Origin: Eleusine coracana subsp. coracana
Taxonomy: Eukaryota > Streptophyta > Magnoliopsida > Poales > Poaceae
Direction: 5' to 3'
Assembly (NCBI GenBank): GCA_032690845.1
Contig: CM064433.1
Coordinates: 35,090,658-35,154,657, forward strand
DNA: 64,000 nucleotides
The position numbers were made by a program, and so were the translations under genes. Below the pieces are notes generated by a model. It had not been told where the DNA came from and made no database searches. It worked only from the letters and a program-made list of their open reading frames with translations. Below are positions 31,300 through 43,449 of this stretch, in pieces (the stretch's first letter is position 1; each line of letters starts with the position of its first letter).

Positions 31300-34200
31300 A
31301 GTAGCCGTCTTGGGATATAAGGAGGGTTTCTAGAGTGGAGGCGGATCATAAAAAATGGCTAAAAGGAGTAAATCGAAGAGCAAAACGAATCGACGGGTGT
31401 TGACAGTAGAGGTCGTAGCGAGTGTTTGTCGCGCTAGTGATACCTCTCTGTTTCCAAACAAATAAAATACTACTCCGTTTCCAAAATTGTTTATCCAGAC
31501 GAATTACAGGGTTTTATAAAGATTGTAGTGCATGTATTTCGTTAACATGTACTGGTAGTGGTGGTGAAACAACTTAAAGCGCGGCTACAACACAAACAGG
31601 GATTTACGGATTTTATAAGAAGAGAAAATACTACTAAGAGACAAAAACCCATCATGTCGAAACCGCACAAGACACAGCTAGCTTTAGCTCACAGCTGCAC
31701 AGATCCACCACCACATGGGACGCCGACGAGCTTGTCTTGTGTGAGCCTCAGGTCGGCCCCTGTGGTGGGACGTGGATATAGCACCGAAATCATCTAGCAC
31801 AGCGTACTGATTGCTCCGTCAAGAATCATCCACCGATCCACAGATGACGACTTGCAAAGATTTTTTTTTTTTTTTAGATAAGAACAACTTGCAAAGATTA
31901 CAGAAGCAATGGATGCTTCCTGCTTCTTTGTGACATCGATCTGGTCATCAATCAGAACAGACGCGTTCGATCGGGACGTCAATGCAGGCCTCCAGGGTGA
32001 TTACAGGCCAGGTAGCTGGCTAACAGTAGTCCCCGCTTATTACTAGCTTGGACGAATGATGATGATTGCGGAACGACGACACAGCACATATGAGCACTGT
32101 GCGCGCGGGCGTATCAAACCGGCCCATCGTGTGGCTGGCAGGCGTCAATGCGGGTCACATGGGCGTGCGTGCAGGATAGCGGGCATCGCAATCAGGAGCC
32201 GTCTCTTTCAGGAAGGAGGGGCCGGAATCTCGCATGTGGCTCAGGAACCGGATGGTTTATACAGCCCCATACCGGATGGTTTGACGACGGTTCACGCTAT
32301 ACCGCTTTTTTCCTTTGGCTGGCCGGTGAAAAGCTGCCTATCCGCAGCGGTGTGGCGCCGAGGGTGTCCCGCGAAATGGCGCGGCTAACGAGCCAGGACG
32401 TCGGCGGCAGCTCAGCTGGCTTACCTTTTCTGGGTTTAACAAAAGAAACAAAGTGACCATGAGGGGCTCGAGACGTGGGTCCTCTGCGACACAGCAAAAG
32501 GTGCAGCACGCATGTTACAAAAGGGGCCCGGTTGCTGTGGCCTGCACGGAGCAGCGAGGACTGCTGCTGAACATGCATGCATATATGGATAGGGAGGTCA
32601 GGTCAGGTCAAGTGATGACGCCGACCCGGGGGCACTGTGCATCTTGTCGGGTCGGTATACCACCACCATGTTACCCGCCTGTGCCGCCCCGCGCCCAAGC
32701 TTGACGACCGGAGCGACGGTGTCCGAATAGGGGAACTACACATGCGCGCACCTTCGTCCACTCGTGTTTCCGGTAAGCTCTTTTGGGGACGTCCCCATGC
32801 GTTCATCAGGTACATGAACGAGATCAATCGGAGGATAGACCACTGCAAGTATTATATGTGTTTTTTTTTTTAATGGTGGAAGCTGTGGATAGAAAAGGCA
32901 GCTTTTGGTTAAAATACTATTCTTGTGCTGTTTTTATAGTCACTTACTACGACCCAAGCAAAACAATTTAACGCTTCCATAGCTTGGGTCGTAAAATTAA
33001 ATTGGGTCGTAAAGGAAACCAGCCGCCAGCCGTAGTCCCCAACCCCCAATCGGAGGATATATAGCGCCCCATGTGCACGCACGCGCACAAATCCAATAAA
33101 TCAGTCGCGTCATGGGCACGGCCGTGCGGGCACACCATAGCACAGCAATTTCGCCAAACACAAGCCTTGTTTCCATTCCATTCTTCCATACGTGAATTAT
33201 TTGGCGATCGATCGATCGCTCGAGACCGTGTCCCATGATGAAACGAGCTGCTTGCTTGTCTGCACGACAGCGCCAGGCAACCGCCATCCATCCATCGGCA
33301 AGTCCATCCATCACCAAGTGTCCAAAGCACAAGCACGATGAGCTGCATTGCGTCCAGCAGAGAGGAAAAATAGGCCAGCCAACCAGCCAAGTCGGCACGG
33401 CTGGAAGAAGAGAGGTTCAAGGGAGGGACACAGGAGGGGGAGTTCCATGCATTTCCCGTCGCCATCGTCCCCCATCTCCATCTCCCGGCACGAACCCGAC
33501 GGGGTCGCATGGGCAAGCGGGGCGTATGGCACTATCTGTCTATCCGGTGCCTTCCCCTTTCCTTTTTCGCACCCGGTTGGTTTGCCCCGCCACGGGCTGT
33601 GTTCCTGCCTTTTCGCACACGATTGGTTTCCTTGACGCAACATAAACACGTCGAGAGGCGAGACTTCCACAGTACCAGTGTACTACTGCAGAATGAAGAA
33701 AACGTTTTGCCAAACTGCAGTGTCGGCATGCGTTTATGATGGATCCAATCCGCGGAATCACTACTCCCCACCGACGGTAGTGTTTTTTGGGAACGGGATT
33801 AGGATCTTTTCTTGTTTCTCGGTAGAAATTGTCGAGCTCATACGTGGCATGACGCAGGGTATAAATGGGCCTTGTTTTGTGCATGGAAGTGGTGGTAATT
33901 AGTGGGCTGGCCCAGGCCGTGGGAAGCCAGCCTGAGACCGGCGCTAGATTCTTTCCCAGAGCAGTCAGCAGTGGATCAAGAGTTCAAAACAGATGGCCCA
34001 ATCTCGTTGATGGATCCTGCTAAATTAGTAGAAGGGGCCTGGCCCTAGAAAGTCTTGATCAGAAAACAGGTGGGCCGAGCAAGGCGTCCATAAAGCGTGT
34101 CAAGCCCTCTTCGTTCAGTCCCCGTTTTTTTTTTTGGGGGATCATCGTTCAGTCCCCGTTTGGAAATGTGCAAGGGTAGTCCAAACCTAGACCACGCTGT

Positions 34201-34560
34201 CACATTGACTACCCTTGCAAAAGCGCACACCTTAAGTTATTGTGTTATGGATGCGAAACTGAAAATGAGCACCAAACAAAACTCAAATGGTTGAGCTTCG
34301 TTCTATGTGCACGCACGTCAACACCAAGTGTAAGCATGCCTAATAACTTTATTAGCATTTCAGAGGCAAAAGCAAAATTACAGTGCAAGACCGGTTTGAC
34401 GGAGGCTTAGAAAGTTGGTCTTGAGACGGAAGAGAAAATCCGAAGGAGGTGGTGGTCAGATACTCAGCTGGGACGCCGCTAGTCATGGTACGTAGATGCA
34501 AAATATTTTTGGTTGACCAGTTCGACAGGCATGGGGAGAGACTATTGCATGGGATGGAGT
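31300..34560. other. XTH upstream region and intergenic DNA
   Basis: Contains poly-T tracts (31860-31876, 32862-32872) and a partial Stowaway-like tip (TACTCCGTTTCCAAAATTG near 31470). Patches at 32050-32700 and 33000-33900 have overlapping frames on both strands, the longest being 182 codons on minus at 32968-33516. None shows a domain, a good start context or consistent codon use. I see no gene; part of this may be the XTH promoter. Confidence 0.4.
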
Positions 34561-34869
34561 TAGGTCCTGTTTGGATCTTCTAGTTAGCTAAATTATAGCT
34601 AACTAAAATTTAGTTAGTTAAAATTTAATTTTATATTTATTAATTAGATGCTCCTTTTGAGGCCTCCATATTAATCGGATGAAAATCCAAGAAATTCTCA
34701 GAAAAAGCAAAAGATCTAGCCATCAATAATGATGCTTTTTAAAGCTTAACCGTTAGATCTACATGACCTTATCTTTGTCCACGCTAGACAAATCCACGTT
34801 ATGGAATACCTGAGTCCGAGTGCACTCCATCTCCTGGGCGTCTATGGCAGACACGATATAAACAATATA

Positions 34870-35466
34870 CGAAGGCACAAAGACAATCCAACTCTTAGGC
34901 ATCCACGGATTCTTTTTACGTAAGTCCTCCAGGAAGATAAAAAACCGTCAATCTATTACCTCCAATCTCCCCCGCCCTCATGTAGCTTGGATTTTGACTC
35001 CCGTGGGTAAGAAAGCCATCGTTGTTTGATGTTGACGCATTGTTTAGCAGACACAGATGAAATCATGCAAGGCAGGGATGTTAAATCTGGATGTATCTAC
35101 GGGAGAGGCACAAAAGCAGTAGGAAGCAATGCTGCTGCACCTGGCAGGCGGAACTGAGTAGCATGACTGAATCTCCCAACTCCTGGGCATATGTTGCATC
35201 TTTCCACGTAAGTCTTTGAGGTTAGATCGTTGGGGGCCAAAGCAGGATAGAAAACTGTCAATCTGTTACCTTCAATCTTCCTCCCTTCCCTCATGTGTCT
35301 TGGATTATGAGTTTTATTCTGCCGGTATGAAGGCCCTACCGTTGCTGGATGCTGGTGCGTTTGTTTAACTAGCGCACAGAACACATGCATGGCAGGAGTG
35401 GATGTTTCTGTTGGAGAGGCACAAAAAGCAGTAGCAAGCAAAGCTGCTGCCCCTTGCAGGTGGAGG
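34870..35466. repeat. Diverged tandem duplication, about 310-bp period
   Basis: Two copies (about 34870-35150 and 35165-35466) share ACGTAAGTC, CGTCAATCTATTACC against TGTCAATCTGTTACC, ATGTTG/GCTGG, and GGAGAGGCACAAAA(A)GCAGTAG with GCTGCTGC. The offset at the GTCAATCT string is 310 bp (34947 against 35257). Confidence 0.8.
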
Positions 35467-35468
35467 CT

Positions 35469-36137
35469 CACTACGGGAAAACGCAAAGTCGCCATATGTC
35501 AAAATCTTCACCGTGAGCCTTTCCTCGGGCACACGGTGAATAGAAGTTTTGCCGTGTGTATTTAGAAAGGCACACGGTGAACCAGAGACACACGACAGAG
35601 AACACGTTTGCCGTGTGCCACAAAGCAAACACTTGGCAAAAAGTCACATTTGCCGTGTGCTATCATGTGACATGGTATTTATACCATTTTAATTTTCTGA
35701 AAAAGTGGTTATATGATAATCTTAAGAATTTTGGGCATGGTGTTTGTATCAGACAATAAGATAGGGTTGACAAATGACATCATTTGTCAAATCTGAATGT
35801 TAAAAGTTTAAACTTTTTTTTGCTGGCTGATTTTTTTATATATATGTTTTGCCGTGTATCTAAGGTATGGCACACGGCGAAGTCAAGAACTTTGCCGTGT
35901 GTCTGAGATGTGGCACATGGCAAAGTCGCAAACTTCGTTCTGTTCTCTTTTTAGCACACGACAAATACCTTTGCCGTGTGCATGACAAAAAATACACGGC
36001 GAAGCGGCCTTCACCGTCTAACCTAGTCGTCATCGGGGTTTCGTTGTGGGCTGCGCACGACGAACCTCTTTGCCGTGTGTTTATGGGCCTTCGTCGTGTG
36101 TCGCAGGCACACAGTGAACTTTAGGATTCCGGTAGTG
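35469..36137. mobile_element. CACTA (En/Spm) non-autonomous element, 669 bp, target duplication GCT
   Basis: It starts CACTACGGGAAAACG and ends GGATTCCGGTAGTG, flanked by GCT on both sides (35466-35468, 36138-36140). Subterminal TTTGCCGTGTG motifs occur at least seven times and their complements CACACGG(T/C)GAA about five times, the usual transposase-binding arrays of CACTA elements. No transposase frame is present. Confidence 0.92.
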
Positions 36138-36860
36138 GCTACTAGGATGGTGTCATCTCATGTCCAAAGCAGGCACTAGCCAACCATATGCGTTATAACA
36201 AAACCTCAAAGTGAGGCCCATATTTATATAACTAGCATCCTGGTGATTTAGAAGCTCCAACTGGTGATTAGGTATCTTTTTGGATTTGATGGCAAGGAGC
36301 TTGAAGCTATGGAACCGTATTTAATTTCCTCTTCTTAACCAAGTAAGCAAAGAGTAATCTTGACTAGCATATTTTTTATGGGACATTTAATTTATCTCAA
36401 AATATTATATTCAAAAATATATGGCATAATATTTGTAATTCTAAATGTAATGCTACTAATTGGTATTCTTTTTGCTGCATAAGGTAACCTGATACTGTAC
36501 GGTCAATACGTTATATGTTTTCTATATGTGGCTTTTTGCATACTTGATGCGTTACACCTTAATGGATTGCTGTTTTATTCCACCTTTCAGTAGTGCCACA
36601 AAAATATTTCGACTCAATCAAATGAAAACATAAAGTATGAAATATTTTTTAGTTGTAATATATATTAATTCTCCATCAATATGTACATCTTTTTTTATTA
36701 TCTTTAACTGTTCATACATATCATTTAAATTTACTAGTCCGTCCAACTGCACGGGTTGATAGACTAGTTAACTAAATTTTTGGAGGTGCATATTTAGATC
36801 TATGACTAAAGTCTTTGACTAAACAAAAAGCAGACATGTATGTCTTTTATTAACTAACCA

Positions 36861-36885
36861 CTAGTTTTTTGCACGTGCGATACAC
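36861..36885 (-). mobile_element. Helitron-type 3' terminus, minus orientation
   Basis: A followed by CTAGTTTTTTGCACGTGCGA is the reverse complement of a Helitron 3' end (hairpin, spacer, CTAG, host T). It lies about 95 bp right of the plus-oriented Helitron end at 36767. The partner end was not found. Confidence 0.3.
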
Positions 36886-36889
36886 ACAT

Positions 36890-38990
36890 GCTATTATTTC
36901 TCTATAATATATGCTAATAACATGTTTTATTAGAAATGTGTTTCTAACATCAAAATCTTTTTTTAATGTGTTTTACACAATAATCCAATTATAAAAAAGT
37001 ACAATGTACATGTAACACAAAAAATATATGATTACCCATAAAAAATATTTACAATTTGGTTTCCGACTCCCTCACCTTATGGGTAACCATAAAAAAGTTG
37101 TATACATTTTGGTTTTCGATTCACTCAACCAGTATTTTTTTAAGCAATAGGTTCCTCTCGATTCACAACAAAGCACCGGGCACGTCAAAATACATATTAT
37201 ACAGGTGGCATACACACTATAGATGCTCACATATCCACAATGCACAACTCATAGTTGTTTGGTTTTGCACTCAGATGGCATTATAGGTGAGTAGGTTGCC
37301 GGAATATTGCAGTGACGATTTCCACGTCACTCCTCTCCTTTCTGGCATGCATCATCCTTGTCCAGTGGGAATCACCATGTCAATCCTCTCTTTTCTAGCA
37401 CGCAACATCCTTGTGCATCCTTCCAACATCTCTGGGTCCTCTAGCTTCATAGTATTCACTAATCTTGCATCATCCTGGCGATCCCCATACCGGCTCTTGC
37501 ATTCCTATTCCTATCCACCTTTGTCCCTGAACATACATGTTATTTCAAACACAATAGATCACCATATGATTTATAAGATCGCAGTCTGGCACACTTGCAA
37601 CAAGATCACTCTACCTCTCTAATTCCCCTGCACAGGCTTCAAGAAGTTTCAAATATAGTAATCACTTCCTGTTTCGCATTTCAAGACATTTCTTCAAATA
37701 TTTTCACGTGCAAAAAAGGTTTTTTTTTCTCTCTTTGCTATTATTGACCCAATGATGATGGTTGTTGCAATCATCCTTTTCTTATTCTTTTATTCCATAA
37801 AAATTCTTTGGAGGAAATATAAGCTAAGCCAAGCCAACAGAAGCCTAACTATATACAACATGTAACCTGGCATCATTTTTGTAAAAACAAATCTGCAGGA
37901 AAAGCTAATTGCCATTTTAAATGAAATTCCTAGCAAATTCTTACCATATACTTAGTATTAGCTCACATCTTGCTAATGTCATCTTGCTCCAAGTCATGTG
38001 ATTGCAAACAAAGTAGAGTGCTAATTAGTCACATTTATGTTCTAAAAACTAAAAGCATTTATATTGTATAGTTATCCTATATGAAGCCTCACATACAGAA
38101 GTCTATTGTTTATCATATACCAAGCCTCACATACAAAAGAAGGCTATTGTTTACCATCCTCAAACATCGTTTATATTTTAAGAGATAGGCTACAAGTTTA
38201 AGAGCTGCAAAATGCAGCAGGTGTAATCTTCATATTAGTTGCTAACATTTGATTCTGCATCCAACTGAAGAAATACACAGGTCAAAAAATAGACACACCA
38301 TATATTTCCTATGGTTCAAAAAAATGAGAAAACTATAGCATTAACATGGAGCAATAACTTGTGATAACCGAAAATTCTGAACAACATTGGTGATGTAAGG
38401 AAATTTAGCAATTGTATGTAGAATTAAGAGCAGAAAAAGGAAATACTTCTATGCGAGAAGGCACCATGAGAAATAAAAGGCTTTCACATAATTACTATGA
38501 AATCGATAAAAGGCTTCACCTATATTACAAAAAGGCAACAGTAGGGAATCATTTGATTCCTAACTCTAAAATTATGCTCAAACAACAAAGCTCCCTCAAA
38601 AGTGCAGCAAAAAAAATGAAGGATACAAGGAAACATTTGATTCATACCTATGCACCTGTTCATGGACAGCTCATGAGACGATTTGAAAGGCTTCTGATCC
38701 AGTATTTTCAGAAGAAAAAAAAATCAATAAGTGGATCCGGTCCCTACCACTCCAAAGAAAATCCAAAAGAATGGAATTTTAGTAACATTGTCATGCAACG
38801 AAATAAAAACAAAAATATTAATTAGAAGAAGAAACTTTGGGCCTTTGAAGGACACACCTATATGGATCTTAGAGAGCGAACAGTCTCCATGGTTTTTAGA
38901 GAGAGGCACCTACATGGATCTGGCCGTCATTGAAAGTAGATGCCTTGGATTCGCCCACTACTGAGGTAGATACCTTGGAGCAGAAGGACC
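36890..38990. other. AT-rich intergenic DNA
   Basis: No gene seen. Frames at 37287-37622 (plus, 111 codons) and 38412-38825 (plus, 137 codons) are AT-rich and lack domains. Confidence 0.4.
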
Positions 38991-38996
38991 AAGCAT

Positions 38997-39019
38997 GAGA
39001 GAGAGAGAGAGAGAGAGAG
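38997..39019. repeat. GA microsatellite
   Basis: About eleven uninterrupted GA units. Confidence 0.9.
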
Positions 39020-39049
39020 TAAAAAACATAAGAGTGAGAGGTCATGAAT

Positions 39050-40130
39050 TTAGCTATTTTTTATAATAAAAAATCATCAAATGTAAGTGATCAGATTTAC
39101 CAATACAGACAATAATATATTTATTTATGTAGTGAAAATGCAGAAATTCTGCTCATATGTATCAAAGCAGAGTCAGTCCCCATTTACAACTCCAAAGTTT
39201 TGAGAAAAGCACTTTCAGTTTTCGAAATCAATTCCAGTAATTTTAGGTAATTGAAAATTGATTCAGAATCAATTTTGGTGCTTTCATGAACTCTGCTTAG
39301 ATGTATCAGAAAAAGTAGAGCAGAATCAGTTAGCTGAAAGTGCTTTTATAAAGCCTTCTGATACTTTGATGCTTTCAGGTAACTGAAAAATGATTCTAAT
39401 GAATTAATTCTGAGAAAAAACACTTTCATTAAAATTCTAGTTACCTAAATGTGCTTTTCTTCAATCATGATGGTGAAACAGGAAGGATCATTTTTGGATT
39501 GCTGCAATTAGAACCTGAAATAAAACCATAGGAAAACAAAGTAAACCTGGCTTTGCTCATCTCATATAGAAAAACTTCAATACGGGAAAAGAAATAAATT
39601 TCACTATAATTCTTCAGAATTTATAGCTTGAATTTACATGTGGCCACGCAGGCTCGAGCTCCTCATTATAATCCACCCCCGCCCTTTCGGTAAGAGAAAA
39701 CTCGTGGTTCATGAAGCACCTAACAATCAAACTTCCACTGAACACAAGATAATATATCTTATTCACAAGTACATGGAGAGAACAAATGATAGATGCATAA
39801 ACAGATAAAATGAAGTGACTACAGAAGGTAAAGCAACAAACTACCACAGGAAACATTTAGTAGTTTCTGCACTACTTTGATCATGGATGCAACTGACAAG
39901 AGGTGAGCCTCCTCTTTGACATACCTCTGCCAGAGCAACTGACGCTGCATGAGCTCATTCATCGTCACCATTGTTAGCAACTGTTGTTGCTCCTCTATCT
40001 GCTACACCCCTATCATAGTATCATCTCGACAGTACATACTTGCAATAGGTACTCTTGGAGGCCTCTGAAGAATAGACAAACAACCGAATAATTCCCAACA
40101 AGCAAGCAAACCTATGAAGAACAGAACAAT
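39050..40130. other. AT-rich intergenic DNA
   Basis: Several GAAAGTGCTTTT / AATCAATTTTGG strings between 39190 and 39440 repeat loosely in both orientations, as in a decayed MITE. No gene. Confidence 0.35.
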
Positions 40131-41000
40131 CACCTAACTACAAATTAGGCACAATTGGAACCATCGAAAAGTCACGTAACTTGGCAAGGCTTCTTATTTC
40201 TTTCCGCCTCTGATGAATCCACAGCAGCGGCCGGTCTCTCCATCTCCATCTGTGCCACGGCAACAGCACTCGTGGTCGAATCACCTTTAGATCCAGTCTG
40301 TCAAGGTGGCTTCTGCTGGCGTGTGCGGCTCCCAATGATGGAGGCTCCCGACTGCGGGCAGCGACGGCCGCGAGAACTAATCATGTTGCAAAGAAGGAAA
40401 GAAATTGTCAGTGAGTTCCTGTTCTTCCAGGGATCTAAAAGAAACAAACAAAGAGGAGAGGGAAAGTGCGGTGAACCTAGCCGCAAGGCTGCATCTCCAT
40501 GCCCAAGAGGCAAACAGCATATTGCAAAGAAGGAAAGAAATCAAAACATTTATGGAAATAACCGATCAGGGTTCAGCGCAGTCGCCCGCCGCTACCAGCA
40601 ATCGCCTCGCCAGCGCTGCTTGCACGACGGTGGTTCTTGGAGGGGATGGGCGTCGCCGGCTTCCGTCGTCCCGCCAGACCCTGACGGCCCCGAAGCGTAG
40701 CCCGGGAGAAGAGGCCCGCAGCAGCGCCTTGGTGAGCTCCATAGATCTGAGCTCGGCCCGTCGCCGTTCCCCAATGTCGACAGCGCCTGCCGCCGCTCGA
40801 TGCTGACTGCGCGCCCGCCACCGACCGCGTGATCGCCAAGAAGCGGCGGCAGTATGACATGGCCTCCATCATGGGCGTCAACCGGGGGGAGCAACTCGCC
40901 GGAAGCTCGATCCGCCGCGCCCGCGCTTGGTGCCTGCATCGGCGAGAGAAGAGAGAGGAGACGGGATGGTCGGGTCGATTGAGTTTTGCGGCGTAATTTC
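40130..41000. other. GC-rich patch, possible gene fragment
   Basis: Frames are open on both strands (plus 40155-40700 and minus 40592-41134 are the longest) without recognisable domains. The string TTGCAAAGAAGGAAAGAAAT occurs twice, at about 40385 and 40532, offset by 148 bp. The plus reading DRVIAKKRRQYDMAS near 40830-40870 looks exon-like, but I cannot place it in a family. A promoter with first exon, or a captured fragment, are both possible. Confidence 0.3.
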
Positions 41001-41329
41001 AGGACGTGGTTATGGTCTGGGTCTGGGTTATTGTTTCGGTGACAAAAAACCAGGCGAAGATCGAGAAATCCACAGCAAACCGTAAGATTAGCGTAACATC
41101 TGTAACGCTGGTGGCGATGTCTGGGTGGGCCCATGTTAAGCCAACGTATTTGATGGTTTTAATTCTTTGGGATGGACAGTGGATGTTACGGTGGGTAGAT
41201 TAGTCAGGGGTAAAAATTTATGATGGGATGTTTAATCTTTATAGGGTAAAAAAAGTGAACATATGTGTGGGTTAAAGAAAAAATATCATATATAGGAAGG
41301 GGTGGTTTTGACTTTAGTTACCTTTTTAT

Positions 41330-41500
41330 AAGTTTAGGAGTTTTTAGTAGAGTTGAGTGACTAGGAATCTAAAGTGACTAAAGTTTAGGAGATTTTAAGA
41401 GGTCGTGTTTAGAGAAAAATGACTAAAATTTAGGCAGCTAAATTAAGTTTAGACCGTGGATTCAAATATGGCCTTACACCTTAGTATTGTGGCGACGGAT
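41330..41500. mobile_element. Decayed AT-rich MITE-like segment
   Basis: GACTAAAGTTTAGGAG, GACTAAAATTTAGG and GCAGCTAAATTAAG repeats resemble the CTAAATTATAGCTAACTAAAATTTAG arm beside 34590, and the right side ends GGCCTTA. No complete inverted pair or target duplication was established. Confidence 0.3.
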
Positions 41501-41599
41501 CCGGGTAGAAACTAGAAAGGTAAGGAGTTGGACGAGTTGCTTTTTGCTACAGATTTTTTTTTTTCTTTTGCGATTTGCTACAAATGTTGACCATCAGGA

Positions 41600-41621
41600 A
41601 TGCATGCATGCATGCATGCAT
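41600..41621. repeat. ATGC microsatellite
   Basis: Five uninterrupted units of ATGC (palindromic GCATGC). Confidence 0.85.
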
Positions 41622-41999
41622 ACATTCCCATGCAAGTCCATCACCGAATAAAATCTGACTCGAGAAAACCTCTCCATGCAATCAACAGAGTAGTTTGGTG
41701 AACAACTTGCTAAATGATGATTGAATGGACGTGGACTAAACACGAATCCGGCTGCACACGGCCATGTACCAGTAGTCGTTGTTCATCAACGATCAAACTG
41801 GCTGGTCCTCATCACCAGCCCAGAGTTGTGTTAGTAGAGCATTTTTCGATCGTAGGTCGTAGCCTCTGTTCGCTGAGAGATTCTTCTTTCTCCTCCGTGT
41901 CGAGAGGTCCTATGAGAAAGATAAGAAAGACTAGTCGGGAACTGTGAACACGTCCAAAAGCCCTCGTTACTGAGGCAGGCACATCATGTTTTTATTGCC

Positions 42000-42055
42000 A
42001 CTTCCTTCGTTTCAAAATAATTTTCGTTCTTGGTATGTATGAGAACAAAGGAAGT
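42000..42055. mobile_element. Short Stowaway-like inverted repeat
   Basis: ACTTCCTTCGTTTC on the left and GAACAAAGGAAGT on the right form an imperfect inverted pair within 56 bp, resembling a collapsed Stowaway MITE. Confidence 0.35.
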
Positions 42056-43424
42056 AGTTTGAAATGAAGGTCTTAATATTCATTAAATCACAAAAACTAT
42101 TTTTTTTATAAATGGTATGTATTATGTTCAACACAACAAACTCGCATTACTTGATGCAAAATTCTTCTCTCAAAGTCACTTCCAGTCCAAATGACGATCC
42201 CAGTTTCCCCTTCGTGCATCATGTATGGAGGAAGTTGGAACATATCCAGCCTAGGTAGCTAGCCATCATCCATCAACTAGGCTGCGATCACCAGACACCA
42301 TTCTTGGTCCCCGACTCAAGAGACTAGCTAAGCAACAAGCCGGTGGAACTTGGCCAATCTCTGGAGTCTTCATTGCCCTGTCAAAATTAATGCGATCAAA
42401 ACTGGTGCAATGAAATCGGAGGAGGTGCGGAAGTTGAACGTGATCTTCAGTCCGTGCTTATATCGAATAAAGAGGCATATGCTCATTCCAAGATCAAAGT
42501 TCAACTTTCTGCGCCTACAACGCTTCCAATGAGAGAGGGCTACGCCCATTCCAAGATGGGCTGGGCTGAAATATCTGCTCAGCCCGTGCTCCGTGTGGAA
42601 AAATAGATTCTGCGTGGACCAATTCTGTCCTGCAATTACAGCTCAACCTCCATGCTGCAAATTTGCACATGTCAGATCTACCTAACTCGTTTCGATCAGC
42701 TTTGGACTTGACTCGGTACCCGAAGCACTGCAGAATGCAAACTACCCAATCCGTACCAAATACTCTACTACTACCCTACTAGATGAAACTGAATGGAAAT
42801 TATTAGCCACCCTAAGCTAGTCTTGTAGGTCAAAAGCAAGAAATCAGTCATCACTCACCAGCCATCGTTCTATAAAAAGCAAAAACGGCATTGTCATCCA
42901 ACTGGCACACGAGAAAACCAGTCGAAACAGATAAGTTCATGCCCAAAACCGAAAGGCAGATCAAGACGAACAAGCACGAAATTCTCTACACATTTTCTTC
43001 ACCAACCCACGCATTCCAGAGACTTGCAGTCAAGCAAATTAAAAGCACCAAACGAAAATAAAGTTGTCCTTTTTAGGAAAAATAAAAAATAGAGTCAATC
43101 CTCTTTTCGCCCGAGATTTATTTGGTCAGCAATCTTCGATTACGGCCACAAGCAGTCATTAATTTGCCATCAGCAGACTGGTCTCCCTGCTGGATCGGTT
43201 GACTGCTCGTTGGCGCCAGCCGCCACACGCCTTTGTGTGTACCCAGGCTGCTTCCAGCAATGCAGCTGGCCTTGGACTCGCGAAGAAGGTTTCACAAACA
43301 CCTGCCTTTTTAACATTCTTCAGGCTTCTTTTTGGTGTACTAGTGTGGAAACTGGAAAGAAGACCACCTGAGCCTCAGAAATAGGACCCATTTTAGAAAT
43401 AAATTCGTTCGTTCTTCAACCCAT

Positions 43425-43449
43425 CCCCCCCCCCCCCCCCCCCCCCCCC
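43425..43449. repeat. Poly-C homopolymer, 25 bases
   Basis: Twenty-five uninterrupted C between CCAT and GTC. The exact length in the genome is uncertain because such runs are error-prone in sequencing. Confidence 0.85.

Larger units (their letters stand above)
34632..36767 (+). mobile_element. Helitron-like element carrying a tandem duplication and a CACTA insertion
   Basis: The 5' side TATATTTATTAATTAGATG plus AAGAAATTCTCAGAAAAAGC and TTAACCGTTAGATC matches the other Helitron 5' ends in the window. The 3' side CCAACTGCACGGGTTGATAGACTAG precedes T at 36768. Removing the segment joins TTAGTTAAAATTTAATTT to TAACTAAATTTTTGG, which restores a plausible inverted-repeat sequence of the host MITE. 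There is no replicase. The first dinucleotide is TA rather than TC, so the 5' border is decayed or shifted. Confidence 0.5.

Noticed and set aside
32968..33670. Overlapping frames of 119-182 codons on both strands
   Set aside because: No domain or splice support; composition effect.
35097..35628. Minus frames of 132 and 87 codons
   Set aside because: They run across the 310-bp repeat and into the CACTA end; no coding meaning.
35530..36115. CRISPR-like regular repeats
   Set aside because: Irregular spacing, both orientations and CACTA ends; these are transposase-binding motifs in a plant genome.
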